Source: Bacteroides sp.
Lineage (GTDB): Bacteria > Bacteroidota > Bacteroidia > Bacteroidales > Bacteroidaceae
DNA: 59,551 bases
Assembly: GCA_030151885.1 (NCBI GenBank)
Contig: JASLCG010000101.1
Span: 1 to 59,551 of the forward strand
Direction: 5' to 3'
Part shown: piece by piece, positions 8,651-18,040 of the stretch
Layout: every line of letters begins with the position of its first letter
How positions within the stretch are numbered: the first letter of the stretch is position 1
Notes under the pieces: generated by a model
What the model was told of the DNA's origin: nothing
The model's database searches: none
What the model saw: the letters and a program-made list of their open reading frames with translations, nothing else
Translations under genes and position numbers: made by a program

Positions 8651-10099
8651 TTAACCGACACTACCTTCTAGTGAGATAGATAGTAACTTTTGAGCCTCAA
8701 CAGCAAATTCCATCGGTAATTTATTAATTACTTCTTTAGCATAACCATTAACAATTAGCCCAATAGCGTCTTCTGTTGAAATACCTCTCTGATTACAGTA
8801 AAAAATCTGGTCTTCATTAATTTTGCTTGTAGTAGCTTCGTGCTCTATTACTGCTGTATTATTACGAATATCCATATATGGGAATGTATGTGCTCCACAT
8901 TTATCACCTAATAGAAGAGAATCACACTCACTGTAATTTCTAGCATTTTCGGCCTTCTCTGCAACACGTACTAAACCTCTATAAGAGTTCTCGCTATGAC
9001 CAGCAGAAATTCCCTTACTAATAATTGTACTACTTGTATTCTTTCCTAAATGAATCATCTTCGTACCTGTATCTGCTTGCTGATAATTATTTGTAACAGC
9101 TACACTATAGAATTCTGCTACAGAGTTGTCTCCTTTCAAAATACATGATGGATATTTCCAAGTAATTGCCGATCCTGTTTCAACTTGAGTCCAAGATAAT
9201 TTACTATTATCACCTTTACAAATACCACGTTTAGTAACAAAGTTATATACCCCTCCTCTACCTTCATGGTCTCCAGGATACCAGTTTTGGACAGTACTAT
9301 ATTTAACCTCTGCTCTATCTTTCACAATAATCTCTACAATAGCAGCATGTAATTGATTTTCATCTCTCATAGGCGCTGTACAGCCCTCTAGATACGATAC
9401 ATAAGAATCATCTTCGGCAACAATCAAAGTTCTCTCAAACTGACCTGTATTAATAGCATTTATTCTAAAGTATGTAGATAGCTCCATAGGACATCTTACT
9501 CCCTTAGGAATATATACAAATGAACCATCTGAGAATACAGCAGAGTTTAAGGCTGCAAAGAAATTATCTTTATAACCTACAACAGACCCCATATACTCTT
9601 TTACTAAATCAGGATGCTCACGAACAGCTTCGCTAAAAGAACAAAATATAATTCCTTTTTCTAGTAATGTCTCTTTAAATGTAGTTTTTACAGATACAGA
9701 GTCCATAACTGCATCAACAGCTATACCACTCAAAGCCATCTGCTCTTCCAATGGAATACCTAGCTTGTTGAAGGTATTTAATATTTCAGGATCTACTTCA
9801 TCTAAACTCTTTGGACCATCTTTCTTCTTGGTTGGATCTGCATAATATGATATCCCTTGATAATCAATTTCTGGTATGCGTAAGTGTGGCCAAGTAGGCA
9901 TTTTTAACGTTAACCAGTGTCTATATGCTTCCAGTCTAAATTCTAATAACCAGTCGGGCTCACCTTTTTTCTCTGAGATTAATCGAACAACATCTTCATT
10001 CAATCCTGTTTCAATTACTTCAGTATGAACATCGGTTGAAAAACCATATTTATATTTTTCTTTGGTAAGCTCCTTAACATACTTGTTAGCTTCTTCCAT
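8651..10099 (-). CDS. sufB: Fe-S cluster assembly protein SufB
   Basis: Core scaffold of the SufBCD complex on which nascent Fe-S clusters form. The protein has 482 residues. Characteristic blocks are VYIPKGVRCPMELSTYFR in the middle, TAPMRDENQLHAAIVE, and the late LLLGDKCGAHTFPY and IEHEATTSKINEDQ segments, which carry the conserved Cys, His and Glu of SufB. It begins 16 bases downstream of cvpA and is the first suf gene of the operon. Confidence 0.97.
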   Translation of the reverse strand: MEEANKYVKELTKEKYKYGFSTDVHTEVIETGLNEDVVRLISEKKGEPDWLLEFRLEAYRHWLTLKMPTWPHLRIPEIDYQGISYYADPTKKKDGPKSLDEVDPEILNTFNKLGIPLEEQMALSGIAVDAVMDSVSVKTTFKETLLEKGIIFCSFSEAVREHPDLVKEYMGSVVGYKDNFFAALNSAVFSDGSFVYIPKGVRCPMELSTYFRINAINTGQFERTLIVAEDDSYVSYLEGCTAPMRDENQLHAAIVEIIVKDRAEVKYSTVQNWYPGDHEGRGGVYNFVTKRGICKGDNSKLSWTQVETGSAITWKYPSCILKGDNSVAEFYSVAVTNNYQQADTGTKMIHLGKNTSSTIISKGISAGHSENSYRGLVRVAEKAENARNYSECDSLLLGDKCGAHTFPYMDIRNNTAVIEHEATTSKINEDQIFYCNQRGISTEDAIGLIVNGYAKEVINKLPMEFAVEAQKLLSISLEGSVG

Positions 10100-10115
10100 T
10101 TTATAACACTTTTAT

Positions 10116-10643
10116 TTATATATTAAAATCGATGTTACTAATCTTTTTCTTAATAGTGTCTGTATTATCTTTAATAAGACTATAAAGATTTTCAACAACT
10201 CTCTTAGTTGGATTATATAACAACGATTGCTCTTTATTTGTTTCGGATATAACTTGCCCATTCTTATCTATAGCATCATATATACCAATAATCAAACTTA
10301 GTAAAAATAAGTATTTTACACATCCAATAATAGAACCAATAAATCTATTTAACCAACCTAAACTTATCTTGTCTAATATTCCTGAACAAAAATTACCTAT
10401 TAAACCTACTACTAAGATTACCGACAGCCATATTGAGAAAAAAGAGAGTAATTCTGAAATACTTCTATTTTCTAAAATAGGGGTAACATACAAGTCTGAT
10501 ACTTCTATATAATAACACCTAGCAAGAATAAATCCAATCACTAATCCAGCAACTGAAATTATTTGTGACACAAAACCTTGCCTATAACCTGAGTACAATC
10601 CTAAGCTAAGACAAAGTACTATAACAATATCAATGAATTGCAT
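10116..10643 (-). CDS. CvpA family inner-membrane protein
   Basis: A 175-residue CvpA-family protein with four predicted membrane segments in the first 130 residues (about 5-25, 28-46, 66-86, 103-123) and a polar C-terminal tail. The family is named after a colicin V production gene, but its biochemical role is unsettled. The early GLYSGYRQGF segment is typical of the family. It sits between infB and sufB, with the infB terminator immediately upstream, so its expression probably depends on read-through or on an unrecognised promoter. Confidence 0.85.
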   Translation of the reverse strand: MQFIDIVIVLCLSLGLYSGYRQGFVSQIISVAGLVIGFILARCYYIEVSDLYVTPILENRSISELLSFFSIWLSVILVVGLIGNFCSGILDKISLGWLNRFIGSIIGCVKYLFLLSLIIGIYDAIDKNGQVISETNKEQSLLYNPTKRVVENLYSLIKDNTDTIKKKISNIDFNI

Positions 10644-10662
10644 ACTTTATATAATAAAAAAA

Positions 10663-10712
10663 GCCAATGAATCACTTCTGTAAAAATTATAATTTACAAA
10701 TGATTCATTGGC
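10663..10712 (-). terminator. infB terminator-like hairpin
   Basis: GCCAATGAATCA and TGATTCATTGGC form a perfect 12-bp stem with a 26-base AT-rich loop, 40 bases past the infB stop. The minus-strand transcript continues into an A/T-rich run. It divides rimP-nusA-infB from cvpA-sufBCDS. Confidence 0.65.
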
Positions 10713-10751
10713 ATTAAAGTTCTTTATTTAGGATCTTTAAAAGATTCTACT

Positions 10752-13682
10752 TTATAATGTTTGCTTTACTTCAATCTCTTCAAATGTTTCAATGATATCA
10801 CCTGGTTTCATATCATTACAGCCCGTTAAGCTAATACCACACTCAAAGTTAACACCTACTTCTTTCACGTCATCTTTGAAACGTTTAAGAGCATTAATCT
10901 TACCTGTGTAAATAACGATACCATCACGAATTAAACGAGCTTGATCTGAACGTTTCGCCTTACCAGACTTCACTAAAGCACCAGCAACTAAACCTACCTT
11001 ACTAATATTGTAAACCTCTTTAATCTCAATATTAGCAGTAACTTGTTCTTTCATTACAGGAGCAAGCATACCTTCCATAGCAGCTTGAACCTCTTCAATA
11101 GCGTCATAAATAATAGAATACTTACGAATATCTACACCCTCATTATCGGCCATTCTCTCTGCTGTAGCAGAAGGACGAACTTGGAAACCGATAATAATTG
11201 CATCTGAAGCAGCTGCAAGAGATACGTCAGATTCTGAAATTTGACCTACACCTTGGTGAATTACATTCACTTGGATTTGCTCTGTTGAAAGTTTTATTAA
11301 AGAGTCGCTTAGAGCCTCTACAGAACCATCAACGTCACCTTTAACAATAATATTCAGTTCCTGGAAGTTACCTAAAGCAATACGTCTACCAACCTCATCA
11401 AGAGTAAGAAGTTTTTGAGTACGTAAGCCTTGCTCTCTCTGAAGCTGTTCACGCTTGTTTGCTATTTCACGAGCTTCTTGCTCTGTTTCAATAACATGGA
11501 ACGTATCACCTGCTGCAGGAGCTCCATTTAGACCTAATATTTGAACTGGTTCTGATGGACCAGCTTCATCTATTCTTTGGTTACGCTCATTGAACATAGC
11601 CTTAATCTTACCAAAGCTAGTACCAGCAAGTACAACATCACCCATGCGAAGTGTACCATTCGAAACTAACATTGTAGCAACATAACCTCTACCTTTATCT
11701 AGAGTTGATTCAATAATTGAACCTGTACCTGGTCTGTCTGGATTAGCTTTTAAGTCTAATACTTCAGCCTCTAATAATACTTTTTCTAACAGTTCTGAAA
11801 CACCTAAACCTTGCTTAGCAGAAATATCTTGTGATTGGTATTTACCACCCCACTCCTCTACTAAGTAATTCATTTCAGCTAGTTCTGTCTTAATTTTATC
11901 AGGATTAGCTGTTGGCTTGTCCACCTTATTTATTGCAAAAACTATAGGAACGCCTGCCGCCATAGCATGGTTTATAGCCTCCTTAGTTTGTGGCATGACA
12001 CTATCATCAGCAGCAACAATAATAATAGCAACGTCCGTAACCTTTGCTCCACGAGCACGCATCGCAGTAAATGCCTCGTGACCTGGAGTATCTAAGAATG
12101 TAATATCTTTACCACTTGGCATAGTAACATGATACGCACCAATGTGCTGAGTAATACCACCTGCCTCACCAGCAATAACATTTGCCTTACGAACAAAGTC
12201 TAGTAATGATGTTTTACCGTGGTCAACGTGTCCCATTACAGTAATAATTGGAGCACGAGGTTTAAGATCCTCAACAGCATCTTCTACTTCTTCAATTGCT
12301 TGAGCAACTTCGGCACTTACATAATCAGTTTTAAAACCAAATTCTTCGGCTACCATATTAATTGTCTCAGCATCTAGTCTTTGATTTATAGATACCATAA
12401 GACCGATACTCATACAAGTAGCGATTACTTGAGTTACTTGAACATCCATCATACTAGCTAATTCACTAACAGTAACAAACTCTGTTAATTGAATTACTTT
12501 TTCAGCAGCTAGTTCTTGATTTTCTTTCTCTACACTACGAGCAGATGCTTGGTCTCTCTTTTCTTTTCTGTAACGAGAAGCTTTATTCTTACCCTTAGAA
12601 GTTAATCTAGCAAGAGTTTCTTTAATTTGCTTAGCAACATCTTCCTCTGTTACTTCTTGTTTAACAGGAGCTTTCTTGTTATTGCGTTTATTGTTTTTAG
12701 TAAACTTTTTACGCTCATTTCTAGAAGCTGGTTGATTTCTATGCTCACTATTATTAGAAGCAGCTTTATCAATATCTACCCTCTCCTTAGTTATTCTTTT
12801 ACGCTTTCTGTTTTTATTATTGTTTGAAGGACGATTTTTATCTTTCTCGTCACGTTCTTTACGACGTTCTTCCTTCGATTTTTTCTTTGGACGTGTAGAT
12901 TGATTTATAGCGTCCAAGTCTATATGGCCTACAACATTGATTTCAGTCTTTAATTTCGAAGAACTTAGTGTAAACACCTCATTAGTAGTTTTGGTAGTCT
13001 CCTTTGTCTCAGCAGACTCTGGAGCTTTCTTTACCACTACTTTTTTAGTGCTTTTCTCTTTGTCATTCTTAACAATAGACTGCTTTTCTTTAGGCTCCTG
13101 TTTTTTTCCTTCTTTCACCTTGCTGTTACTCTCCTTAGCAGTTTTATTTTGAATATCTTTTGTCAACTTCACAGTATCAACTTGCTTTTCTGTCTCTTGA
13201 TTATTTTTAGTATCTGTTTTTTCAGATGTCGACTTTACTGGGTTTTCTTCTTTTGTCGATTTAGGAGTCACTTTTTTCGCCTCTACTTTGGCTGCTGGTT
13301 TGGATACTTCTTTGGCTTTCTTATTAGCCTCTAAATCTATTTTACCAACAGTTTTCACCTTTGGCTTAACTTCTTCTGGAACTACAGTTTCGATAACTTC
13401 ACTCTGTTGTGCTTTTTTCTTATCTTCTTTGTAGCCATCTATAGCAACAGATGCCTTATTTTTCTTTTTATCTTCCTGACGCTCTTTTATAAAGCGATCC
13501 GATTCAATTCTAAGGCTTTTATCTTTGCTAAATTCATCAACTAGTAGGTTGTATTGGTCTCTTGAAATTTTGGTATTAGGGTTTTCTTTAACCTCAAAAC
13601 CTTTTTTATTCAAGAACTCCACCACTGTTGATATTCCGACATTTAAGTCTCTTGTAACTTTGTTTAATCTTATCGTCGTCAT
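10752..13682 (-). CDS. infB: Translation initiation factor IF-2
   Basis: GTPase that places initiator tRNA on the 30S subunit and promotes subunit joining. The 976-residue protein has an N-terminal IF2N helix-turn domain (about 1-50), then a long Lys/Glu-rich low-complexity linker (about 60-400), a second IF2N-like segment (about 400-460), and the G domain with GHVDHGKTS near 480-490, DTPGHEAF and NKVDKP. The C-terminal half holds the IF2 beta-barrel and tRNA-binding domains. The long linker is usual for Bacteroidota IF-2. It follows nusA after 114 bases. Confidence 0.97.
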   Translation of the reverse strand: MTTIRLNKVTRDLNVGISTVVEFLNKKGFEVKENPNTKISRDQYNLLVDEFSKDKSLRIESDRFIKERQEDKKKNKASVAIDGYKEDKKKAQQSEVIETVVPEEVKPKVKTVGKIDLEANKKAKEVSKPAAKVEAKKVTPKSTKEENPVKSTSEKTDTKNNQETEKQVDTVKLTKDIQNKTAKESNSKVKEGKKQEPKEKQSIVKNDKEKSTKKVVVKKAPESAETKETTKTTNEVFTLSSSKLKTEINVVGHIDLDAINQSTRPKKKSKEERRKERDEKDKNRPSNNNKNRKRKRITKERVDIDKAASNNSEHRNQPASRNERKKFTKNNKRNNKKAPVKQEVTEEDVAKQIKETLARLTSKGKNKASRYRKEKRDQASARSVEKENQELAAEKVIQLTEFVTVSELASMMDVQVTQVIATCMSIGLMVSINQRLDAETINMVAEEFGFKTDYVSAEVAQAIEEVEDAVEDLKPRAPIITVMGHVDHGKTSLLDFVRKANVIAGEAGGITQHIGAYHVTMPSGKDITFLDTPGHEAFTAMRARGAKVTDVAIIIVAADDSVMPQTKEAINHAMAAGVPIVFAINKVDKPTANPDKIKTELAEMNYLVEEWGGKYQSQDISAKQGLGVSELLEKVLLEAEVLDLKANPDRPGTGSIIESTLDKGRGYVATMLVSNGTLRMGDVVLAGTSFGKIKAMFNERNQRIDEAGPSEPVQILGLNGAPAAGDTFHVIETEQEAREIANKREQLQREQGLRTQKLLTLDEVGRRIALGNFQELNIIVKGDVDGSVEALSDSLIKLSTEQIQVNVIHQGVGQISESDVSLAAASDAIIIGFQVRPSATAERMADNEGVDIRKYSIIYDAIEEVQAAMEGMLAPVMKEQVTANIEIKEVYNISKVGLVAGALVKSGKAKRSDQARLIRDGIVIYTGKINALKRFKDDVKEVGVNFECGISLTGCNDMKPGDIIETFEEIEVKQTL

Positions 13683-13796
13683 ATTAATAATTTAATTGAA
13701 TAATGGAGATGTAAAATGAATCTCTATAAACTTTTCGTTATAGACGATTTAAAGATTGAAACTAATTTTCCTCCCTATCGTCTACCCATAAGTCTC

Positions 13797-15059
13797 TTAG
13801 TTTTCATCTTCAAACTCCGATTTCAAAATATTCAATACCTCGTCTACAGTTTCCTCTTCCAAATCCGCTCTCTCTATCAATGTATTACGAGGTATGTTCA
13901 ATACAGATTTAGCAGTATCAAGACCAATAGCTTTAAATGCATCGATTACCCAGCCATCAATTTCGTCTCTAAATTCATCTAGATAGATATCTTCATCTTC
14001 AACACCTTCTTCAAGCTCACGGAATACATCTATAGTGTACTCTGTCAACATGCTTGCAAGCTTAATATTTAAGCCTCCTTTACCAATTGCTAAAGATACT
14101 TCCTCAGGTTGTAAGAATATTTCAGCTTTTCTATCCTCTTCATTCATACGAATAGAAGATATTCTAGCTGGGCTTAAAGCTCTTTGTATAAACAGTTGAA
14201 TATTTGAAGTATAATTTATTACATCAATATTCTCGTTGCGTAGTTCTCTTACGATACCATGAATACGGCTACCTTTAATACCCACACATGCTCCTACTGG
14301 ATCGATACGGTCATCGTATGATTCAACAGCTATTTTAGCACGTTCTCCAGGTATACGAGCTACTTTCTTTATGGTTATCAAACCATCTAAGATTTCAGGA
14401 ACTTCTAGTTCAAATAACCTTTCCAAAAACACTGGTGATGTTCTAGAAAGAATAATCTTCGGATTATTATTTTTGTTATCGACACGAGCAACTACAGCAC
14501 GAACCATTTCTCCTTTTCTGTAAAAGTCTCTTGGTATTTGCTCTGACTTTGGAAGTATTAATTCATTTCCTTCATCATCTAGCAGCAACATCTCTTTTTT
14601 CCAGATTTGATATACTTCTGCAGTAACTATAGTACCTACACGGTCAATATACTTATTGTATAAGCTATCTTTTTCTAGCTCTAAAATCTTTGAAGCCAAT
14701 GTTTGACGAAGATTCAATATCGCACGGCGACCAAAATCAGCAAAGAAGACCTCATCAGTTACCTCTTCTCCAATTTCATAAGATTCATCAATCCTACGAG
14801 CATCAGATAATGATATTTGCATATTATCATTGGTAACATCTTCATCAGCTACAACTTCACGATTTCGCCATATTTCAAAGTCTCCTTGATTAGGATTTAC
14901 AATTACATCGTAATTTTCATCAGTTCCGAACATTTTCGCTATTACACTACGAAAAGACTCTTCAAGAACACTGATCATTGTTGTTTTATCAATATTCTTA
15001 AGCTCTTTAAATTCAGCGAAAGTATCTATCAAACTGATAGTTTCTTCTTTTTTGGCCAT
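13797..15059 (-). CDS. nusA: Transcription termination/antitermination factor NusA
   Basis: RNA polymerase-binding factor that modulates pausing, termination and antitermination. The 420-residue protein has the N-terminal polymerase-binding domain, an S1 domain (about 135-200, with EVYQIWKKE), and two KH domains containing GACVGIKGSRIHGI and SLAIGKGGLNIKLA, the GxxG loops of KH1 and KH2. A short acidic tail follows, without the two AR repeats of E. coli NusA, as is common outside Proteobacteria. It starts 2 bases after the rimP stop, so the two are coupled. Confidence 0.96.
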   Translation of the reverse strand: MAKKEETISLIDTFAEFKELKNIDKTTMISVLEESFRSVIAKMFGTDENYDVIVNPNQGDFEIWRNREVVADEDVTNDNMQISLSDARRIDESYEIGEEVTDEVFFADFGRRAILNLRQTLASKILELEKDSLYNKYIDRVGTIVTAEVYQIWKKEMLLLDDEGNELILPKSEQIPRDFYRKGEMVRAVVARVDNKNNNPKIILSRTSPVFLERLFELEVPEILDGLITIKKVARIPGERAKIAVESYDDRIDPVGACVGIKGSRIHGIVRELRNENIDVINYTSNIQLFIQRALSPARISSIRMNEEDRKAEIFLQPEEVSLAIGKGGLNIKLASMLTEYTIDVFRELEEGVEDEDIYLDEFRDEIDGWVIDAFKAIGLDTAKSVLNIPRNTLIERADLEEETVDEVLNILKSEFEDEN

Positions 15060-15061
15060 AA

Positions 15062-15532
15062 TTATTTAAAACTAATTAAGTATTTAGTGTATTTTATTCT
15101 CTCAAAAGGAATTACTTCTTCAATAGTAGTCAACTTAGGGCGTTTAGCACCTTCTAGTTTAACCTTCTTTTGAACAGCAACTTTAATTTCTTCTTCAGAC
15201 ACATCTAATAGCTCTCCTACCAAAGTGTTACCATCAGTAGTGCGCACTTCAACCTCACGACCGATATGATTATAGTACTGCTTTAGTACTTTAAAGGGCT
15301 GACCTACACCAGCAGAGCCTACTTCTAACTCGTAGTCTTCTTCCTCTCGATCTAGTTTAGACTCTATATACTTGCTTAAAGCAACACAGTCTTCAATCCA
15401 CACTCCTTCTGCATGATCTATTTCAACCACAATTTTATCATTAGGCTTTACTGCTACTTCTACCAAGAAATAGTCTTTGCCTTCAAGCCATTCTTCAACT
15501 ATCTGAATAACAGTTCTTTTTTCTATCATCAA
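15062..15532 (-). CDS. rimP: Ribosome maturation factor RimP
   Basis: Assists 30S ribosomal subunit maturation. The 156-residue protein has the N-terminal alpha/beta domain (about 1-80, including KIVVEIDHAEGV and the YELEVGSAGVGQPF motif) and a C-terminal Sm-like barrel (about 85-150). Two adjacent Met codons open the frame; either may be the start. It is the first gene of the rimP-nusA-infB operon, with a well-spaced Bacteroides-type promoter 62 bases upstream. Confidence 0.95.
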   Translation of the reverse strand: MMIEKRTVIQIVEEWLEGKDYFLVEVAVKPNDKIVVEIDHAEGVWIEDCVALSKYIESKLDREEEDYELEVGSAGVGQPFKVLKQYYNHIGREVEVRTTDGNTLVGELLDVSEEEIKVAVQKKVKLEGAKRPKLTTIEEVIPFERIKYTKYLISFK

Positions 15533-15594
15533 TTAATTATTAAGAACAAAAAAAGGAGCTTTAAACCGCCCCTCCTCAATCATCCATATCGTCG

Positions 15595-15625
15595 CAAAGA
15601 TACAAATAATCTATTCCTTTACAAA
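15595..15625 (-). promoter_or_regulatory. Promoter of the rimP-nusA-infB operon
   Basis: On the minus strand, a -33 TTTG (15625-15622) and a -7 TATCTTTG (15602-15595) are separated by 19 bases, matching both elements and the spacing of the Bacteroidota housekeeping promoter. It is the best full promoter match in the window. Confidence 0.75.
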
Positions 15626-15640
15626 ATATAAATATAAAAA

Positions 15641-15678
15641 AGTATCTACTCAAAATGCTTTTATTTCAAGTAGATACT
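15641..15678 (-). terminator. Terminator after the GH20 gene
   Basis: AGTATCTACT and AGTAGATACT form a perfect 10-bp stem with an 18-base loop, 30 bases past the GH20 stop, followed on the minus strand by an A/T-rich run. It separates the glycan operon from the rimP promoter just beyond. Confidence 0.7.
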
Positions 15679-15707
15679 TCCTTAAATTTTTCTTAGGTAT
15701 ATATTTA

Positions 15708-18029
15708 TTAATTTATTGTTATTTCATCAATAAACATAAATGCATCTAAACCTTTTCCATTATGCCAACTTGGCATTTTCTTTTCAGGTACACCAATAAC
15801 TTTTACAAATCTAGTTTTCACAGGATCAAAAGTTATATTATGCTCGTAAATACCATTTTTATCAGATTCTTTTAGAACAGGATACTCTTCTTTAGCTATT
15901 TGTTTGAAGTTTTCCCCATCTTCAGATATTAAGATAGTAAAACTTCTAGCATCAAATACCCAGTCTCCTTTTTCTACACATGTAGAGATATCAACGGTAC
16001 TAATTTCAGTAGGCTCTTTCATATCAATTACAGCCTCTAGGTCATTCTTATAGAATGCAATCCATCTGCCTGTTTTATAATTTCCATTTCCTTTAAGCCC
16101 ATCTACAAGTGTAGAAGCTCCTTCAAAGTAATACTGTTTATTGATAGGTTGTAACATTGTTATAGGCTTCATACTAGATTTACTGAATTCTATTTTCTCA
16201 GTAAACACTCTACTATTTCCCTCTGGTCTAACAACCACAGCTTTAAGTACTGAATTCTCTCCTATCTTTAATACTGTATTAAACAATGGAGATGAAGCTG
16301 TAGGCTCTGTTCCATCTAAAGTATAATGGATTGGAGCATTATCAATTGTTGACAATATAACATCTAAAACACCCTCTTCCGAATTAGGGACAAATCTTGC
16401 TTCTACATCCAATAAATGCTTTGCATAATTATAATCTAGCAAGTTATAAATAGCCAGTAATCTAGGTAAGCGAGTTAGGAATGCATCATAGTTTTTCTGC
16501 TCAGGATTACACCACTGTACTTCAGATAGTGCTGCCATACGTGGCAATACCATATATTCTGCTTGCTCTGTAGTTGGGATATATTCCGTCCATAGGTTAG
16601 CCTGTGCACCAATTACATATTTGCCCTCTTCTGCTGTCAGTGAAGAAGGAACTGGTTCTAGGTCATATACATTTTTAACAGGAACATAACCTCCAATAGC
16701 TAGTGGCTCATTGTCTGTATCTTTAGTTTGATAATAATCAAAATACACATTTGTAGTAGGAGTCATAATTACATTATGTCCCATTTTAGCAGCTTGAATA
16801 CCACCACCCATGCCTCTCCAAGACATAACTGTTGCATTTGGAGCTAAACCTCCTTCAAGGATTTCATCCCATCCAATAATTTGTCTTCCGTGATCATTTA
16901 AGAACTTTTCAGCGTGATTAATAGCAAAGCTTTGTAGTCTATCCTCTGCAGAGTGCTCTTTATCAGCTTTTAAACCTTCTTTTTTAATCTTAGCCTGACA
17001 TTTAGGACAAGTTTTCCATCTTACTTTAGGACACTCATCACCACCCACATGAATATACTCTGATGGGAATATCTCTATAATTTCTGCAAGCACATCAGTA
17101 ATGAATTCTAATGTTTTATCATTACCAATACAAAGCACATCGTCAGATACGCCCCACTGTCTCCACACCTCATAAGGACCACCAGTACAACCTAGTTCTG
17201 GATAAGCAGCTAAAGCAGCTTGCATATGACCAGGCATATCTATTTCAGGAATAACAGTAATATATCTTTCAGCAGCATAAGCAACAATCTCTTTTGCTTC
17301 CTCTTGTGTGTAAAATCCTCCATAAGGGATTCCATCATACTTACCAGAGTTGCGTCCAATAACTGTTTCTGTTCTCTTAGATCCTATCTCTGTCAATTTA
17401 GGATATTTTTTTATCTCAATTCTCCAGCCTTGATCTTCGGACAAGTGCCAGTGAAAGCGATTAATATTGTGAAGTGCTAAAATATCAATGTATTTTTTCA
17501 CAAATTCTAATGGGAAATAGTGTCTTGACACATCTAGCATCATTCCACGATATTCAAATCTAGGTTGGTCTTTAATAGTAACAGCTGCTAACTTAGCATT
17601 TATACCTTGACCTATAGGAAGTGATTTTCTTAATGTTTGAATACCATAAAAAACGCCAGCTTCTGTATTACCAGTAATACTCACTCCATCTTTTGAAACA
17701 GTAAGCTCATAAGCTTCTACATCTCCCTCAAGACCTAAGTTTAACTTTATTGCATTTGTAGCATTTACATCGGTCGTTAATGCTGGCATAAAGCCTAACA
17801 TTTCATTAATATAACTAGCTAAAAAATCAGCATTATTTTGCATTTTACTATTACCTTCTGGGTAAGCAATTTTCACGCTTTTATCAAGTATAAATGCATC
17901 ATTCCCTTGAATTGTAATCTCCTTAGGCAAAGGAACAACCTCATAGTTAGCGTCCATAGTCTTTGGAGCAGAACATGAAGCAAAACCTAAAGAAAGAGCT
18001 AACGCTCCTAACAAAGTCAGATTTCTCAT
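15708..18029 (-). CDS. GH20 beta-N-acetylhexosaminidase, lipoprotein
   Basis: Exo-beta-N-acetylhexosaminidase that removes terminal GlcNAc or GalNAc. The 773-residue protein begins with a lipoprotein signal (FASC, Cys19), so it should be anchored to a membrane. A GH20 N-terminal domain (about 30-145) precedes the catalytic barrel (about 150-500), with the catalytic Asp-Glu pair in HVGGDECPK near residue 330 and the early HWHLSEDQGWR strand. A chitobiase-type C-terminal domain (YTLDGTEPT, about 565-615) and a discoidin/F5-8C-like carbohydrate-binding domain (about 630-773) follow. It is the last gene of the lactonase-GH2-GH20 operon, 11 bases after GH2. Its paralogue lies at 26886. Confidence 0.94.
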   Translation of the reverse strand: MRNLTLLGALALSLGFASCSAPKTMDANYEVVPLPKEITIQGNDAFILDKSVKIAYPEGNSKMQNNADFLASYINEMLGFMPALTTDVNATNAIKLNLGLEGDVEAYELTVSKDGVSITGNTEAGVFYGIQTLRKSLPIGQGINAKLAAVTIKDQPRFEYRGMMLDVSRHYFPLEFVKKYIDILALHNINRFHWHLSEDQGWRIEIKKYPKLTEIGSKRTETVIGRNSGKYDGIPYGGFYTQEEAKEIVAYAAERYITVIPEIDMPGHMQAALAAYPELGCTGGPYEVWRQWGVSDDVLCIGNDKTLEFITDVLAEIIEIFPSEYIHVGGDECPKVRWKTCPKCQAKIKKEGLKADKEHSAEDRLQSFAINHAEKFLNDHGRQIIGWDEILEGGLAPNATVMSWRGMGGGIQAAKMGHNVIMTPTTNVYFDYYQTKDTDNEPLAIGGYVPVKNVYDLEPVPSSLTAEEGKYVIGAQANLWTEYIPTTEQAEYMVLPRMAALSEVQWCNPEQKNYDAFLTRLPRLLAIYNLLDYNYAKHLLDVEARFVPNSEEGVLDVILSTIDNAPIHYTLDGTEPTASSPLFNTVLKIGENSVLKAVVVRPEGNSRVFTEKIEFSKSSMKPITMLQPINKQYYFEGASTLVDGLKGNGNYKTGRWIAFYKNDLEAVIDMKEPTEISTVDISTCVEKGDWVFDARSFTILISEDGENFKQIAKEEYPVLKESDKNGIYEHNITFDPVKTRFVKVIGVPEKKMPSWHNGKGLDAFMFIDEITIN

Positions 18030-18040
18030 GATTTAAATAA